Shown here piece by piece: positions 24,331-37,084 of a DNA stretch of 64,000 bases. Every line of letters starts with the position of its first letter. The first letter of the stretch is position 1. The translations under genes were made by a program, and so were the position numbers. The DNA comes from Melastoma dodecandrum (lineage: Eukaryota > Streptophyta > Magnoliopsida > Myrtales > Melastomataceae), in assembly GCA_029817715.1 (NCBI GenBank), contig JARUPY010000242.1, positions 62,001-126,000 of the forward strand. Direction: 5' to 3'. The notes under the pieces are model-generated. The model had not been told where the DNA came from and ran no database searches. It worked only from the letters and a program-made list of their open reading frames with translations.

Positions 24331-27300
24331 GAAATGATAGATTATGATGACGAAAATTATTATTATTAATTGGTATATAATAAATATAAATTATAAAAAA
24401 ATATAATTATTAATGTTATTAAATGTTGTTTTATAATTTTAAATATATTAAAATAAAAACAAAATAAAATAAACGAAGTATATTAAATATAAAAATACAA
24501 CTTACGAAACCTATTACATGTTAAATTCCTAAATTTAAAGGGCAAACATTTGGTGCATTTGTGTCTGGTATTATCACACTTCCAATTAGAAATAACCACG
24601 GCATAAATTATGGGAATCTTAACCCTTTTTATGTACAAAAAAATATGGATTTCACGTCACTTATAAAAACATATTTTTTTAACGCATATTAATTTCTGAT
24701 TCTTTCTTTATATCAGGTCACTTATAAAAGAAACCTAATGAATCTTTTATTTTGGTTGCTTGCTTTTCATTTGGTGGGTGTTTTTTTTTTCTCCATGGGA
24801 GCAAGAGACTGATAATAGTAATATCCCACGAAGTTTATCAGTAAGATCTGGTTGGACAAGTTGGGTAGGAATAAAAAGTATAAATAGGTGAATGGAAATT
24901 TCAATTATTTTTTATAGTTAAAAAGAGATTTTTAATTTATGGGAAGATTTTAAAATTTCACATTATTTGGTTTGTGTAAACTTAGGACTAATATTCAATT
25001 GTTTATGGCTTTTTTTTATTTTAAACAAAAATAATAATTCTTGTAAGAGGATAAGGAACCAAAAATAATTCATGTTATTTTTTTGGGGAGAAATAATGGA
25101 GCTAAAAAATGTCTGTATTTGACTTTGAGACACCCCCTCGGCGACTCGACGGGTGATTGATTGAATATGAGATTATTGATACCTGAAAGTGACATTATTT
25201 CTTTCCTTCAAAAGGGGAGGGACAAAGCCTTGTTAGGGCTTAACTTAGAGAAAATATAATAACATATTAGATGATGGATTTATTTAGTATGACTTGTATC
25301 TTTACTGTATGTTTCCAAAGATGGGGAAATTTGTGTGACAAGGAGTTGTTTTAAAAGAGGGTTTGCAGGTTTCAAGTGTGTAAGTTTTGAATGTAAAAAG
25401 TAAGTTTTGAATATTTTGATGTAATGTTTCATTCCTTATTTTTAGAATTTATATCTTTTTTGAAATTTATCGTTGGACATTTTTTCCTTCTTTATATGAT
25501 ATGTTCGTTGCTTTTCCACTTATAGTCATTCTTATGAAAAGTCGAAGTTTCACAACTTAAAATTCTCACGCGGCTTTACAGTATATGAATTCATGTCATC
25601 CAATCATGCATAACATATTAAACATAAATTCAGCATCACTCCTCCCTCGAATTTCATCACCCAAAATGCCAAACACAATCATCTTCGTAAAAATCCGAAG
25701 GCAACAAAAACATTTAGATAAATGGCCGAGAACCATTCCTCTCCTAGTCCAACGGCTTCCACAAGCCGGACCAGAATTCGTTGCGCTTCACCACGAAGAA
25801 AAGCGTATGAATAGAATGAAATTGGCAGGTGATGGTCACCATCGTCCCCGTTCGACACGATGTTTCTTGTACCGATAAGGAATTTTAAAACCTAAAACTT
25901 GTTCGATGCATTTGAATTTTTTTTTTATATTTTCCCTGTACTACCGATTTCAGATTTTAACCGGATTCGATGTTTATCCCAAGTTTTAAATATTAAGCAC
26001 TTGTTTTATTTAATAAAGGAACATATTTTTTTTTGGTGAAATTAGAAATCATCAAATAGATACAAATAAAAAGTTATTAATATAATAAAAAAAAGTTATT
26101 TAATACAATCAATAAATCAAACTATTATTAAAGTTATTATTTGGGGAGAAATTTTTACGCGGTTTTGGGATGCATGTGGAATGGACTGACAGATGCATCA
26201 TGGGAGAAAAAAACAGTGACGCATGTTGTGAGATATATATATTAAAAAAACAATATTTTCATGTTTATTTATTTATTTATTTATTTACATAGCCTGAAAT
26301 TTTTGAAATTTAGAATGATTAGTGCCTCGTCTGTGGGATCGGTCCTTATTCTACATTCGTTATTTTTTATTTTATTAGAGTTTTATGTAGTACTCCCCTA
26401 TGAAATGGATTCAAGTGTTCAAATATTTAAAAATATTTTATTCTAAAAGGTTATTTACTTTAATTTAAAAATATAATGAAAATACTCATTTTATATTATT
26501 TTATTTTCAAAACCGTTCATCTTATATCGCTTCAAGGTAACTCGTGAAGTCTTTCTTTTTAGCCCTAGAATCGCTAAATATACTTAGATTCTTAAATTGT
26601 ACTCATGGAAACAAGGTGCGTTGCTAAGTAACGTTAGTCCACGAATTATTTCGTGAAATAAAGTCCTTCGTTTTGGGAGGTTAATATTCATAAATTGGTG
26701 TTTAAGTACTGATTTCAAACCCCGATTTCACCTTAAAAAATTATAAAATGGGCATTTAAAATATCGACTTCCCTTTGGGAGGTTAAAATCGGTATTTAAA
26801 TATTTATAAGTATCTAATTTTTTGTCAAAATCGACATTTAAAACACCAGTATAAGAATATTAATAAAAAAATTTTAAAAATTTCGCGAATAACTTTACAC
26901 GTAGGAAGAAAACTCCACGTGAAGACTACATAATTAAGTAAATTTCGATTCGACTACCGTGGTTATATCCGATGCGGACCCATAAGTGATTTATCCGTAT
27001 TGTTTCTTTAGTTACGAAATTGGAAGGCGTGTTGTTATTAGCCTCGAGATGTTATATCATTTAATGAAATTATGTCAAGTGTCACAGTGAAGTCCTACGA
27101 AATAAATGAGGAGGTGTTTTTGAGAATTGAATGTTGGGAGGGGGATGACCCAACAATTAGTCTCTCAAATTAAATTCTGTACACGTGGCAAGAATTCATT
27201 GAAGTCAAAACCCCTCCAAAAAGGCTAAGAGGGGGACTCAGACATCTCCATTCAATGCATATGAAATAACGCCATTACTAATTTAAGGTTGTCGGCCAAA

Positions 27301-27869
27301 GTTTACGTGTCCATAATATTTAGAAATAGAATCACAGATACCAATATGTCCCGAAATCGATGCAAATATGTTTAAATGACCCGAGCAAAAGAACGGTCAT
27401 TTTGTAGTCGGGATGAAGCGACCAAAGTTTCGAGAATTCAAGAGAATAAGATCACGGTGAGACAAGTCGTTTCTTATTATTAGGTGTCGAGTGGAAGTGT
27501 TCCACCGCATTATTTTCCTCAAGGCAAAATACCAAACATCATAAATCATTTTTCCTCGTAACAAAAGTTCCAAAATTTTACGCAAACAATCTCAATCTCT
27601 AATGTTTTGGTGGCGAAATTGGTACCCCATTTATCCTATAATTTTTTTAAAATATTTCGAAGAATAGGAGAATGGAAATCAATAACCGAATGTAATAAGA
27701 AGTACTGAAATAATAATAAAATATTTATTATATAAAAAATAAAAATTAAAAGCCCCCGGCCGTATAAAAAGAATTTCTTTCTCTTGTAGTCTTGACTGCT
27801 TAGACTTGTTTCTTAAATCCCTAATATTTAAGTTTTCAAGAAAGTTCTTTTTATAATAATAATAATAAT
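24331..27869. other. AT-rich intergenic stretch, no gene recognised
   Basis: Long homopolymer and AT runs predominate. A 97-aa frame at 25585-25878 (+) is basic and unrecognised and is probably chance. Repeated GTGTTTAAG / CGATTT / GGTATTTAAAT words at 26680-26850 suggest a decayed non-autonomous DNA element without definable ends. Confidence 0.45.
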
Positions 27870-28460
27870 ACAAAATATATCTTTATGGCCTTAATTTTGA
27901 GCCAACGTTTTATTTTTTCATTAACTTATTTTGTTATATAATTTTGTCACCAACTTTTTAATTTTATTTTCATTTTGGCCAATCTTGAATTTCTTTCAGC
28001 GAAAGCAAAACAAGGCCTTAATATTGTCCGACCCGTTTCCTAAAATCGTGGAGTTTCAACCCCTCATTCATTTTCCTCATATTCCATTTTACCCGTAGTA
28101 GCAATCCTGTAATAGAATATCATCCAACCTTTATCGATTTGCGTAGTTTTTGACAATATTAGCAATTATTGTCTAACTTCGGATTCAAATTCACTTGATT
28201 TGTCCATTAAAATTTTAAAATAAAAAATTATACTAGAGGTTTCAATATTATTTTCTATTTTATGTAATTTTTTCTATTTTTTAGTCGATAAATGAAAACT
28301 GTCTATAAAGGCTTGTTTGGTTTACATGCAATAAAATTCGAGATTGGCCAAAATAAAAGTAGAAATAAAAGTTGGGGCCAAAATTATATAACAAACTAAG
28401 TTCGGGACAAAAAAAAAAGTTTGCTCAAAGTTAAGGCCATAAATTGATATTTTGCCTAAG
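27870..28460. mobile_element. Inverted-repeat (foldback) element with ~135-bp arms
   Basis: The left arm (about 27870-28005) contains TTATGGCCTTAATTTTGAGC, GTTATATAATTTTG and TTTTGGCCAATCTTGAATTT. The right arm (about 28325-28460) carries the reverse complements in mirrored order: AAATTCGAGATTGGCCAAAA, CAAAATTATATAAC and GCTCAAAGTTAAGGCCATAA. The arms are separated by about 320 bp without coding capacity. It is probably a non-autonomous MITE-like or foldback element; a target duplication was not resolved. Confidence 0.65.
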
Positions 28461-29605
28461 GATTTTGTTAATGGTTGCCCTGATATAAATAAGGAATAAC
28501 TTAATTTACCAAAAAAATATTAAACGCAAAAAACGGAAACATATTTTAAAGTACATTAAATAACTCTTAATCGGTCCGTTTCTGTCTTTCTAATTTTTCA
28601 ATTCCTTAGAAATGAAGGAAACCCAAAGAGGGAAAAGCCGCACCGATCAGGATAAAGGATGTGGACTCTGGTTTCGATCATATTAGTAACAAGTCACGGC
28701 CATAAAATGTATATTAGTCACGATCATATTGTATCAAATGTCACTCAAATTACCTAAATAAATAATTAGTTAATTTAATTAATTACTAATACTCATCGGA
28801 AAAAATAATAATTTATTAGAGTAAAATTTACGGCTTTCGAAACGGCTTATTGATGTTCTTAATTTCAATGTCTAAAAAATTATTTATAATAATTTGATTT
28901 CTTACTAGAATTAAACATAAAACCGTATTTCTTTAACATAAGAGTAATAATTAATTTATATTAATTTAAAACTTTTGGGTGATAAACATTGGCATGAAAT
29001 TTGTACGATTACACTATGTTACTTAAATATGTAATGTAGAAATAACAATATCAACTAATGAAAGCTAATTATAATTATTATGTAATAATTTTTATTTTCC
29101 AAGTATGTTAATGATTATTTTAATAAATGTGGAGTATATAAATGAATAAGTTTAACTGTTAGAAAATTTACCAATATGGCATTGTTGAAATGGGATTTAT
29201 TTAAGAAGATCTCAGGTTTAAAACCTATGGAGTCCTATTTGGGTCAAATTCAAATTCGGAGCCAACAAAAGAAATTGTTAGAGAATTGATTTAAGGCAAG
29301 TACTTCGTCGTCATTGCTAGCTTTTCTGGTGCCTTAAATGGCTATTTCCTTTTCACCAATTAAATAAAATATACTTTATAATTTGTACGAATTATGATAA
29401 AGAAATACTAACGAAACATAATATAAACAAATAAGTAAATAAATGTATGGTACTATTATTTTATCTCCTCTACGTGATTATAGATTTTTCATTTTCGTCC
29501 TCTCTGCCGACAGCGAGTATTTTAATGCAAAAGTCTATATTCCCGACAAACATCTGCCCAAAGCACATTCATCCACAAAATTCACAACCACCCCCCCTCC
29601 CCCAG
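28461..29605. other. AT-rich intergenic, nothing recognised
   Basis: No open frame of note and no structured RNA gene seen; AT-rich throughout. Confidence 0.5.
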
Positions 29606-29970
29606 TTAATCGAAATCATTTTAATAATTGTCTCGGTGTGCATATCACAGCGAGTCCGGTCTAATCAAATCCAATCTAATCCAACCCACTACCAACTTTT
29701 TTACGAGCAACCTGTACCATATTTGAACATAGTCGAGTTAGAGTTCTAATTCGAGTTTTGTGTTAGTGTTATCTAATTGAATTCGAACTTAGCAGAATTC
29801 GGTCGTGACTTGGCTCGTTTTCATTCTTACAGTCACCCCACTTCCTCGTAGTTTAATCGAAATCATTTTAATAAGCGTCTCAGTGTGCTGTGCAGGTCAC
29901 AACCAGTCCAGTCCGGTCCGGTACGATCCGATCCGGTCCAACCTACTCGTTCAACTTTTTGACGAGCAAT
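29606..29970. repeat. Imperfect direct duplication, ~245-bp period
   Basis: The block at about 29606-29712 (TTAATCGAAATCATTTTAAT, then GTCTC-GTGTGC, CCAATCTAATCCAACC, CAACTTTTTTACGAGCAA) recurs at about 29851-29970 with changes (GTCCGGTCCGGTACGATCCG in place of the simpler CAAATCCAATC stretch). The second copy has accumulated a short internal CCGGT expansion. No gene is associated. Confidence 0.7.
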
Positions 29971-30519
29971 AAACGGTGAGATCATGAACTTTCTTTTAGT
30001 ACAATACGAAGAAAGAACGCTTTTGGGGGTTAGGGTCACGTGAACTTATAGGGGAAAGAGCCAACGCAAATGATTCTCTCTATCCCCTTTATTATTATTA
30101 CGTGCGGACAACAACCTTGGATGCCCCCACCCCCCCGCAACCTCCCACTTGGTCCCCGTTGCTGGACCAAACTATTGATATTGGCTCCATCGAATTATGT
30201 CCTTACCTTGAAAGACGGGACGAGATACTCGGCCGGGCGTCTCGATATGACAAGCAAGATATGCGAAACGTCACGAACATACGTTCGGAAAGTTAGAATT
30301 TTGGTACGAATACAAGATAGTTAGTTACCTTTTGACAAGCATCTAGCAATCAACGCTTATGACCTTCCCCCTTCTATTATGATATGCGGTGATGAACAAG
30401 GAATAAATCCCCGAGAAAGTTAATATAACAAGAGCTATTCATATTAATAGATTTGTTTTATAAATTATTACAGCATAGAATAAAATTAAATTATTCATGG
30501 AACAAATCGCGGAAGGGGC
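29971..30519. other. Intergenic; GC-richer patch with unrecognised frames
   Basis: Frames at 30070-30324 and 30102-30296 (+) overlap in a C-rich patch (CCCCCACCCCCCC). The second has a coding-like composition (TIDIGSIELCPYLERRDEIL) but no family is recognised. It may be a decayed exon. Confidence 0.3.
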
Positions 30520-30808
30520 TAAAGTCCCGTGGATAGGATGTCCCGTTATGTATGAAGAATGACGTCATTTTTTCGTATATACATATGAAATGTGACGCTT
30601 TTTCGTGCATTTGACGTAAGCGGTGGCGTGACTTTCGTACACGGGCCGATGGGCTTCATAGATCTTTTGTACTTTTGTATGAGTTTGTATGAAAGATATA
30701 CGAAGCTCATCGACCTATGTACAAAAGTCACATCTACACTTACGTCGAATGTATGAAAAAATGACGTCAACTTTAGACACGACGTAGCGTCCCGTCAACG
30801 GGACTTAC
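30520..30808. mobile_element. Foldback/MITE-like element, ~285 bp
   Basis: Outer ends read CTAAAGTCCCGT on the left and ACGGGACTTAC on the right. Inner arms start GACGTCATTTTTTCGTAT (30561) and end ATGAAAAAATGACGTC (30768). They pair through TTGACGTAAG, GTGACTTT-GTACA, GG-CGATG-GCTTC and AGAT. Many mismatches between the arms are CG versus TG/CA, as expected when methylated cytosines decay. The loop (GTACTTTTGTATGAGTTTG) is small, so the whole element could form one hairpin. No coding capacity. Confidence 0.7.
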
Positions 30809-32130
30809 TTTCCACTAATCACGTATATTTATAATTTGTAAAAAATTGTATTTGAACTTTAATTTTATTTTTATTAATCATGAGGCAAACTATTTTTGAA
30901 TTCCGACAATTCCGACAATTAGAATTATATCCTTATACAATCACGAAATGTGAAAATTTTTATCTTTAGTTAGATTGTGAAGACGAGAATATTTTAATTT
31001 ATTATTACTGCTACTACTACTACTACTTCAGAAGTGTATCCGACGCGTATTTGAAGAATATCACAAAGAGTATCCGAGTATTCGATCATCGAACGCGAAT
31101 ATATAATCCTAATCTAAAGTAAGCGCAATAGTAGGAATTAGCATGCTACGCCGACATTAACGTTTATCGACTAATGAATACAACTATCCGATAACTAACG
31201 TTTAACGTCACATTAAAGATGAACATGACTCAAATCCGTTGGTAGGGAGACAAAGATAATGTCATTTCTTGGTTCACCAAAAAAGATGAGGCAAAAGAGG
31301 CACATTGTATGAACCCCACACTGCTACCATATGGGCAATATACCTTTTTTTATCATGTGAGTGCTTGTCAGATTAAAGGTTCCCATGCAATGTACTTCTC
31401 TGCCCCATATTCTTCTATCCACATGAATTGGAATATAATATCGACATTTTCTGTATAAACTTTTATTAAAATCTTAGTATAGTTGGTTATTGTTCACGTA
31501 AGTAAACTATTCTGGGCTTGTTTGGGCTCGTAGTCAATAACCATACCGTAGGGCTAGAAGATCAACAGGTGAACGAGGAAAGAGGAACATTCGAAGGATG
31601 GTGGTCGTGTGGGTCGAGCGTTGCATTTAATCGAGTGAAGGAGATGCCATCGAATGACACAGTTGACGAATGATGGTCCAGTCGAATGTGATGGTTGACA
31701 GACGGTATAAGCACGTAATGGGATACAAGTGACGATTACTTAGCGGTGATTTTTCGTTTGTTTATATACTGGGGTAATACGGATGGTAATAAGAAAAACA
31801 GACAATCCCTTAGGACCCACATACAGTTATTTGGTTATCTTTAAGGTGTTGTAATCGGATTGAATCAATCGCAAATATGTTATTTGATCTTGTTAGTGTG
31901 TAACGATAGCATTTTTTTTTGTATATCGCACATGTTGGTTTATAACATTTTATATTTGTTCATGTTTATTCCTTATTTAAGTTCCATTTCCTTCTTTCTC
32001 CCGGACCACAAATAACGTTCATCTAAGATAATGAGCAATTCATAATTTAACGTTTGTTTATTCCGGTGGAAACCCAATCTACTTTTAGTAAATGATAAGA
32101 ATAAATCATATGCCCTCAAAAATATCTATG
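30809..32130. other. AT-rich intergenic; short trinucleotide repeat
   Basis: A CTA/TAC run lies at about 31009-31027. A moderately GC-richer patch at 31540-31750 has no long frame. No gene recognised. Confidence 0.5.
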
Positions 32131-32266
32131 ACTCTCAGAGAGTTCGATCCTAGCCTTGGATGAATGCTGAAGATATGCTTAACACATGCAAGTCGGATAG
32201 GAAGTGGTGTTTGGCGGACGCGTAAGTAACACGTAAGAACCAGCCATTAGGAGGGTAACAACGGCC
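32131..32266 (+). pseudogene. Nuclear fragment of plastid 16S rRNA (NUPT)
   Basis: The sequence follows the 5' end of plastid 16S rRNA in order: AGAGTTCGATCCT, GGATGAA-GCTG, ATGCTTAACACATGCAAGTC, GGAAGTGGTGTTT, GGCGGACG, GTAAGTAAC-CGTAAGAACC and GGAGGG-AACAAC. It ends abruptly after about 135 bp. Changes are mainly C-to-T/G-to-A, plus a short deletion (about 5 bp after GTGTTT). The wording fits the plastid gene rather than mitochondrial 18S. It is a decayed plastid insertion, not a working rRNA gene. Confidence 0.85.
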
Positions 32267-35200
32267 GCAGACTATCCTTCCCTTAAAGGAAAGTCACTAT
32301 TGTTAGAAATTTATAATTTGGGCTTCCATTAATTGTTTATTTTTACTTTACTTTAATTTTATTTTATTTTATTAACGTATACTTTATAAAACATGATGTG
32401 ACATAAAATAATGCATGAAATCCCACTAAAGTATCACGATCACTAAAATTTATGGGATATGCACATCTTGTTTGTTTAATGTAGTTTACAATTGGGTGTA
32501 GGCTATTTTATAAACTATATCCATTGATGGATAGGACACGGCTAGGTCCAAACAAACGCTTCATAAAAGAAATCCCTTATTAGGTTTTTTGACCCTCACA
32601 GAGAGTAAATTTTTGCCAATTTTGCATCCTCCATCAAGTGCAGTCGTACGGGAAGGAAAATGGGAAGAAGATCTACGCCGCTCATGTTTCTCTTTTTAGA
32701 TTTACGACATGGCAAATACGGGTACTTTTTATTTTTTCTTGATCTTTCTCGATGACCGTAAACCTGCGTAATTCATCCAGTCTTTCGTCGTTTACTTTGT
32801 TTGTTATTTCTGTGTTTACGTGAATTTCTCACATATAATATTTGAACAGATTACGTGGATTTAGAGAATCATTTTGATACTGTTTGAATGTTGTTTCTAT
32901 TTTCCTGCCATCATCAGTTGATTGTGTTTTACCTTGATTGTGAACGAAGAACTAAGGCTAGGGTTATCTGGATTATCGTTATTATTAATATATATATAGT
33001 AATAATATTAATAAACAACTGAAATTAGGGTGACTTGGAAGAGTCTAGGCCCAAGTGGGCCTGGCCATAATCAGCCCAATTCGGCTGTTTAAAAAAAAAA
33101 GATTAAAGACCTTATCTAAGTGGGTCAGGCATCGAGCCCATGTGGCTGGCCTGGGCCTGGCCTGCGAGGCTGAATCGGATTTTTCAAAAAAAAAAAAAAT
33201 TTAATTATTATATTGTCCTGGTTCAAGTGGACCGGGTCTAGCCCAAATGGGCTAGCTAAGACCAGATACCAAAAAAAGGCAAGGACGAGGTTGTGGGCTT
33301 AGCCCACCCCATCATAAAGGGGTCAGCCCTTATGGTAGGCTATTAGCTGACCGTTGGTCCGTGCCGGTTACCGGTTGTCAAGGTCGGCGATCCGCGGTCA
33401 ATGGTCAAACTTTGACCAAAAAATTAAAATTAAAAAATTAAAAATTAACTAAATATTAGTTACAAATATTATAAAGTAATCATTTTAATTTTAGACTCGT
33501 GGAAGGACATATAAAATTATCCAAACATTAGTAAAGGCTCACATACAATCTTTTGATGTGACAAACGTTTTGAGCGTAGTGAGACATGACCATGTTGTGA
33601 TATGAACGCTTGGTTGCCTAAGTGACCCGTTTATGGTGACAGTTGGTTCTTATTCTCCATTTGGATATGCATTTATTTATCGAAGGAACATCATAATGTA
33701 TTGCAAGTGTTTAGCTGCCAAAGTGGCTCGCTTGTACGTGACTGATGGTGGTTTTTTGAAGGTGACATGTATTAATTTCCACAAATTTTATTATAACACA
33801 TTGTGTTGTGAATGATTTCACCAAAATGGATCATGTATAGTGAAACACATTATCAGTTATAGGAATTCTTTAATTCTAAATCATTGAATTACACTACTTA
33901 TTTCCCAAAGAGAATAAATTTATCAAATTTGTTGATTTTTTATGATTCTTGTGGGAATGTTCCTCTGCTTTGTGTTTTTTCTACCCAAAGGGAAGTTGAC
34001 ATTGGAGTATGAGGATTCTTCGTAATTGTTTGATCTAATTGATCAATTTTATATGAATCATGACATTTAATGGTTGCATTACTTTTATCATACAGTTTTT
34101 CTCAAGATGTGCAAAAATGTGTCCATAATTGAGTTTTTTCGAAAAATCATGGAGTACCCTGCGTTTGTGGTCACGTTTGGTTTCTTTCGGAATAAGTCGG
34201 AGGATGGTAGCTTACCTACTTCTATCAAGAAATCTAGCTTACTTAAGCTTCAGGTGATTGTGACTGGTGTATGATTAATTTAGGCAGAAGTGTTGTTCTT
34301 GCCTTCCTATTTTGGGTTAAACTAAAAATTAGAGTCTTAAGGAATTTGATGGAAAGTTTGAGAAGAACAATGACGGGCTCGTGCATGCTTATTGGCTAAA
34401 AGAGAGAATAAATGATTAAAAAGAATGCTTCAAGTTATTGTTTATTGCAAGCAACATGTAGTTTTCTCATCTGAGCTTGTATGGTTTTCTTACGAGACAC
34501 TAAACACTGGTCCGATTCATGTTCTCATGCATTAACTTGCTTTATATGAGGGAATGTCGCAAAGGAACAAAATCTCATTAGTATATTTAATTTATAAAAG
34601 TTACCTCGATTTTTGTTGTAAATGAGATAAGAAAGTACACTCAACGTAAATAATATACATTTTTATATTTATGGTGTTTAAATAATAGAAAAAAGGGAGA
34701 AACATTCACATAGAACTCCTTTGTAAAGCTTTGAAATCATTACATATGAATAGAGTGATCTAATATTATTCTAGCGTGATATCCTTAAGTTTCATATGTA
34801 AAATTTGTGTTGTCGAGATATTGTGGTTGGAATTCCCTATCTATACGGGTATTGTTCTCTCTTAAGTATTTGTAATATATATATTGAGAGAATGGATAAA
34901 CGTTGCTGGAACTGAGACTGTCGATAAGTATATCACCGATTTGTTAGTTTAGGTTCGACATTTAAGTTACTCATACGTATAAATATGTAAGTTTTCTTAT
35001 ATTCAAGTCGACGACTAATGAACTAGTCGTTTGGATTAGGGAATCCAGTTCATGCTCATGATATGATGTTAATATATAAAGAATTGCCTTCTCTAAGGCA
35101 TTTGAATGTGTTTGAAATATTTAAAACATACAACATCGAGGGAGTAGATAAATTATAAAATTAAGTTGTCTGTTAGAGACCAACTGGTTGACTCGTTGGT

Positions 35201-37084
35201 TAAGTTGGCATACATAAAGCTTTCGTATTTATTCACTCCGGAAGTGACCGCGGACAAGCCAGATCCAAATACGTCGGAAATCTCTAGCACTACGGACAAC
35301 TGGTGCCCCGATGATTTGTTGAACGTGTTGTTGCCGTGTGAAATGAAAGTAAAGAAGAGGAGAAGACAACGGATGGGCAGCCTTAAGCGGAAACACTTAC
35401 GGATGCCATCAACGATGCTTTCGAAATTGAGCAGGAACGCATGAGCACAAAGAGAGCTTGAATGCTGGAATGCTTGAAAAGATAAATTGACAATATATGT
35501 CCGTATGTAGAGATGTGTTGATGTGTATGTGTACAATGCCTAATAATAACTATTTATACTAAGCTAGACCTACGTATATACGGAAATGGAATATTGCACA
35601 TATATTATGCTTCCTTTGCTGCCAGTCTCCATGGAGTATCTCCTTCCCATATAAGTAAACTTCGTGACAATCTCCCCGGATCTCGAGATCTTTTGGAGAC
35701 TTCCTTAATAGTTGACTAATCGACCGTGTCACCCATTGGCCTTCGCCGTAGAGTTTTCTCGCCCGCGCAGTCTGACTGTCGCTTGTCGCTTTGCCGACCT
35801 GTTGTCGCCAGTCGCCTGGTAATCCCGTTTTTTGGTGATTCCTTCGTCCAGTAAGCCTTCACCTTATGTGTATCCGTGGTTACCTTCTTCCTAAATTTTC
35901 CTTCCTTGAGCCTGTGTTTTGGAACGTTGATCTATAGATTGGGCTGAAATCTAGGGTCTAGAATTTCTGTTGCTAATTAGTATGCATAATTACGTGAGCA
36001 AGTGGAGTTATTTCGTATTTGGGCTGTAAACACTTGGCTGCCAAAGCGGCTAATTTCAAGTGACATGCGAGGTGCTTCACAGGTGCGTGTAGCCGGGTAA
36101 GTTACTTTAAATATGTGCTCTAGTTATTTTGCCACCAAAATAGCTTGGCCAGACTAACAACTGAAGTTTTTTAATAATCGTGCGTGTACTCAATGAGTGA
36201 GAAATCTCGCAGTTGTACATTGATTGCTTAGCCGTCAAAGTATAACTATGAGATTTCCATGAGATTTTATTAATCTTATAGAGTTGTGTTAAGAGACTTG
36301 AAAATACCAATGTGGGTACCTTTATGCTCAAAGGTGTTTGGTTCCCTGCATTTGGTACGTTTTGAGTGTTTCCGCGAGGTCTGTTGCGTGTTATGAACTC
36401 TAAATAAAGTGGAGTTTGTGATATTGTGTTGATGGTCACGTGCGAACACCAAGCTTAATGCTTTCATCTGCCAATAGATGTTGGCGGCTCGAATGGCCAA
36501 GCACATACTGTCCAAGGCCGACGGTTGGAGCTTCAGACTGCTACTAGTCCCTCGGAAGACGTCTAGGGTATCACAGAACTTGTGAAATAACATCTCTGCA
36601 CATTCGAAATATTGAATTGTGGAATAATTTCTCGTGGGCCTTGCTATGGATGCATATATATATTGGGTCTGGGCTGTCTTGACTGGGCCGGTTATCATAA
36701 TATAAAAACTTTGTTCCAAAATAATGTTAAGTGCTAAGGTATTCGCGAAAGGGTACAATAATTTTTTAAATTTGTCAAATAATGTATATAATTTGGTTTT
36801 TTAACACTGGCTCTATATGAATCAAACTCATTATTTTTAACACCAACGAATTATTGTTCGACGAATTTGTAAAGTTATTATTTTAGAGAAATATTCTCAT
36901 GTGATTTCTTATTTTGGAATTTAGCTTTATGATTTATTATCGTGCTTGGCATTATCTTGGATTTACGTGAAAGATTTTTTATTCAACGTGAAGGCATTGC
37001 TAAGTGAAGTAAAGATAGAAAGAGAGGCAGAAGAGCAGTGGCCGACCCCACCAACCGCACTATCTCCACTCCCCATCTTTTGCC
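32267..37084. other. Intergenic, gene-poor; repeated CTTGGCTGCCAAAG-type motif
   Basis: A patch at 33020-33420 is full of GGGCCTGGCC/AGCCCA words. A degenerate motif near 33610, 33710, 36030, 36130 and 36220 (for example TTGGCTGCCAAAGCGGCT and TTAGCTGCCAAAGTGGCT) hints at fragments of one dispersed element. Frames at 35166-35444 (+) and 36276-36758 (-) are unrecognised. GC-richer DNA at 35640-35900 may be decayed retroelement. Confidence 0.4.

Noticed and set aside
32131..32266. Functional 16S rRNA or bacterial contamination
   Set aside because: Only a short, heavily mutated 5' fragment embedded in plant intergenic DNA.
36276..36758. 160-aa minus-strand frame as a gene
   Set aside because: No recognisable motif, composition like surrounding non-coding DNA, no supporting splice or promoter signal.
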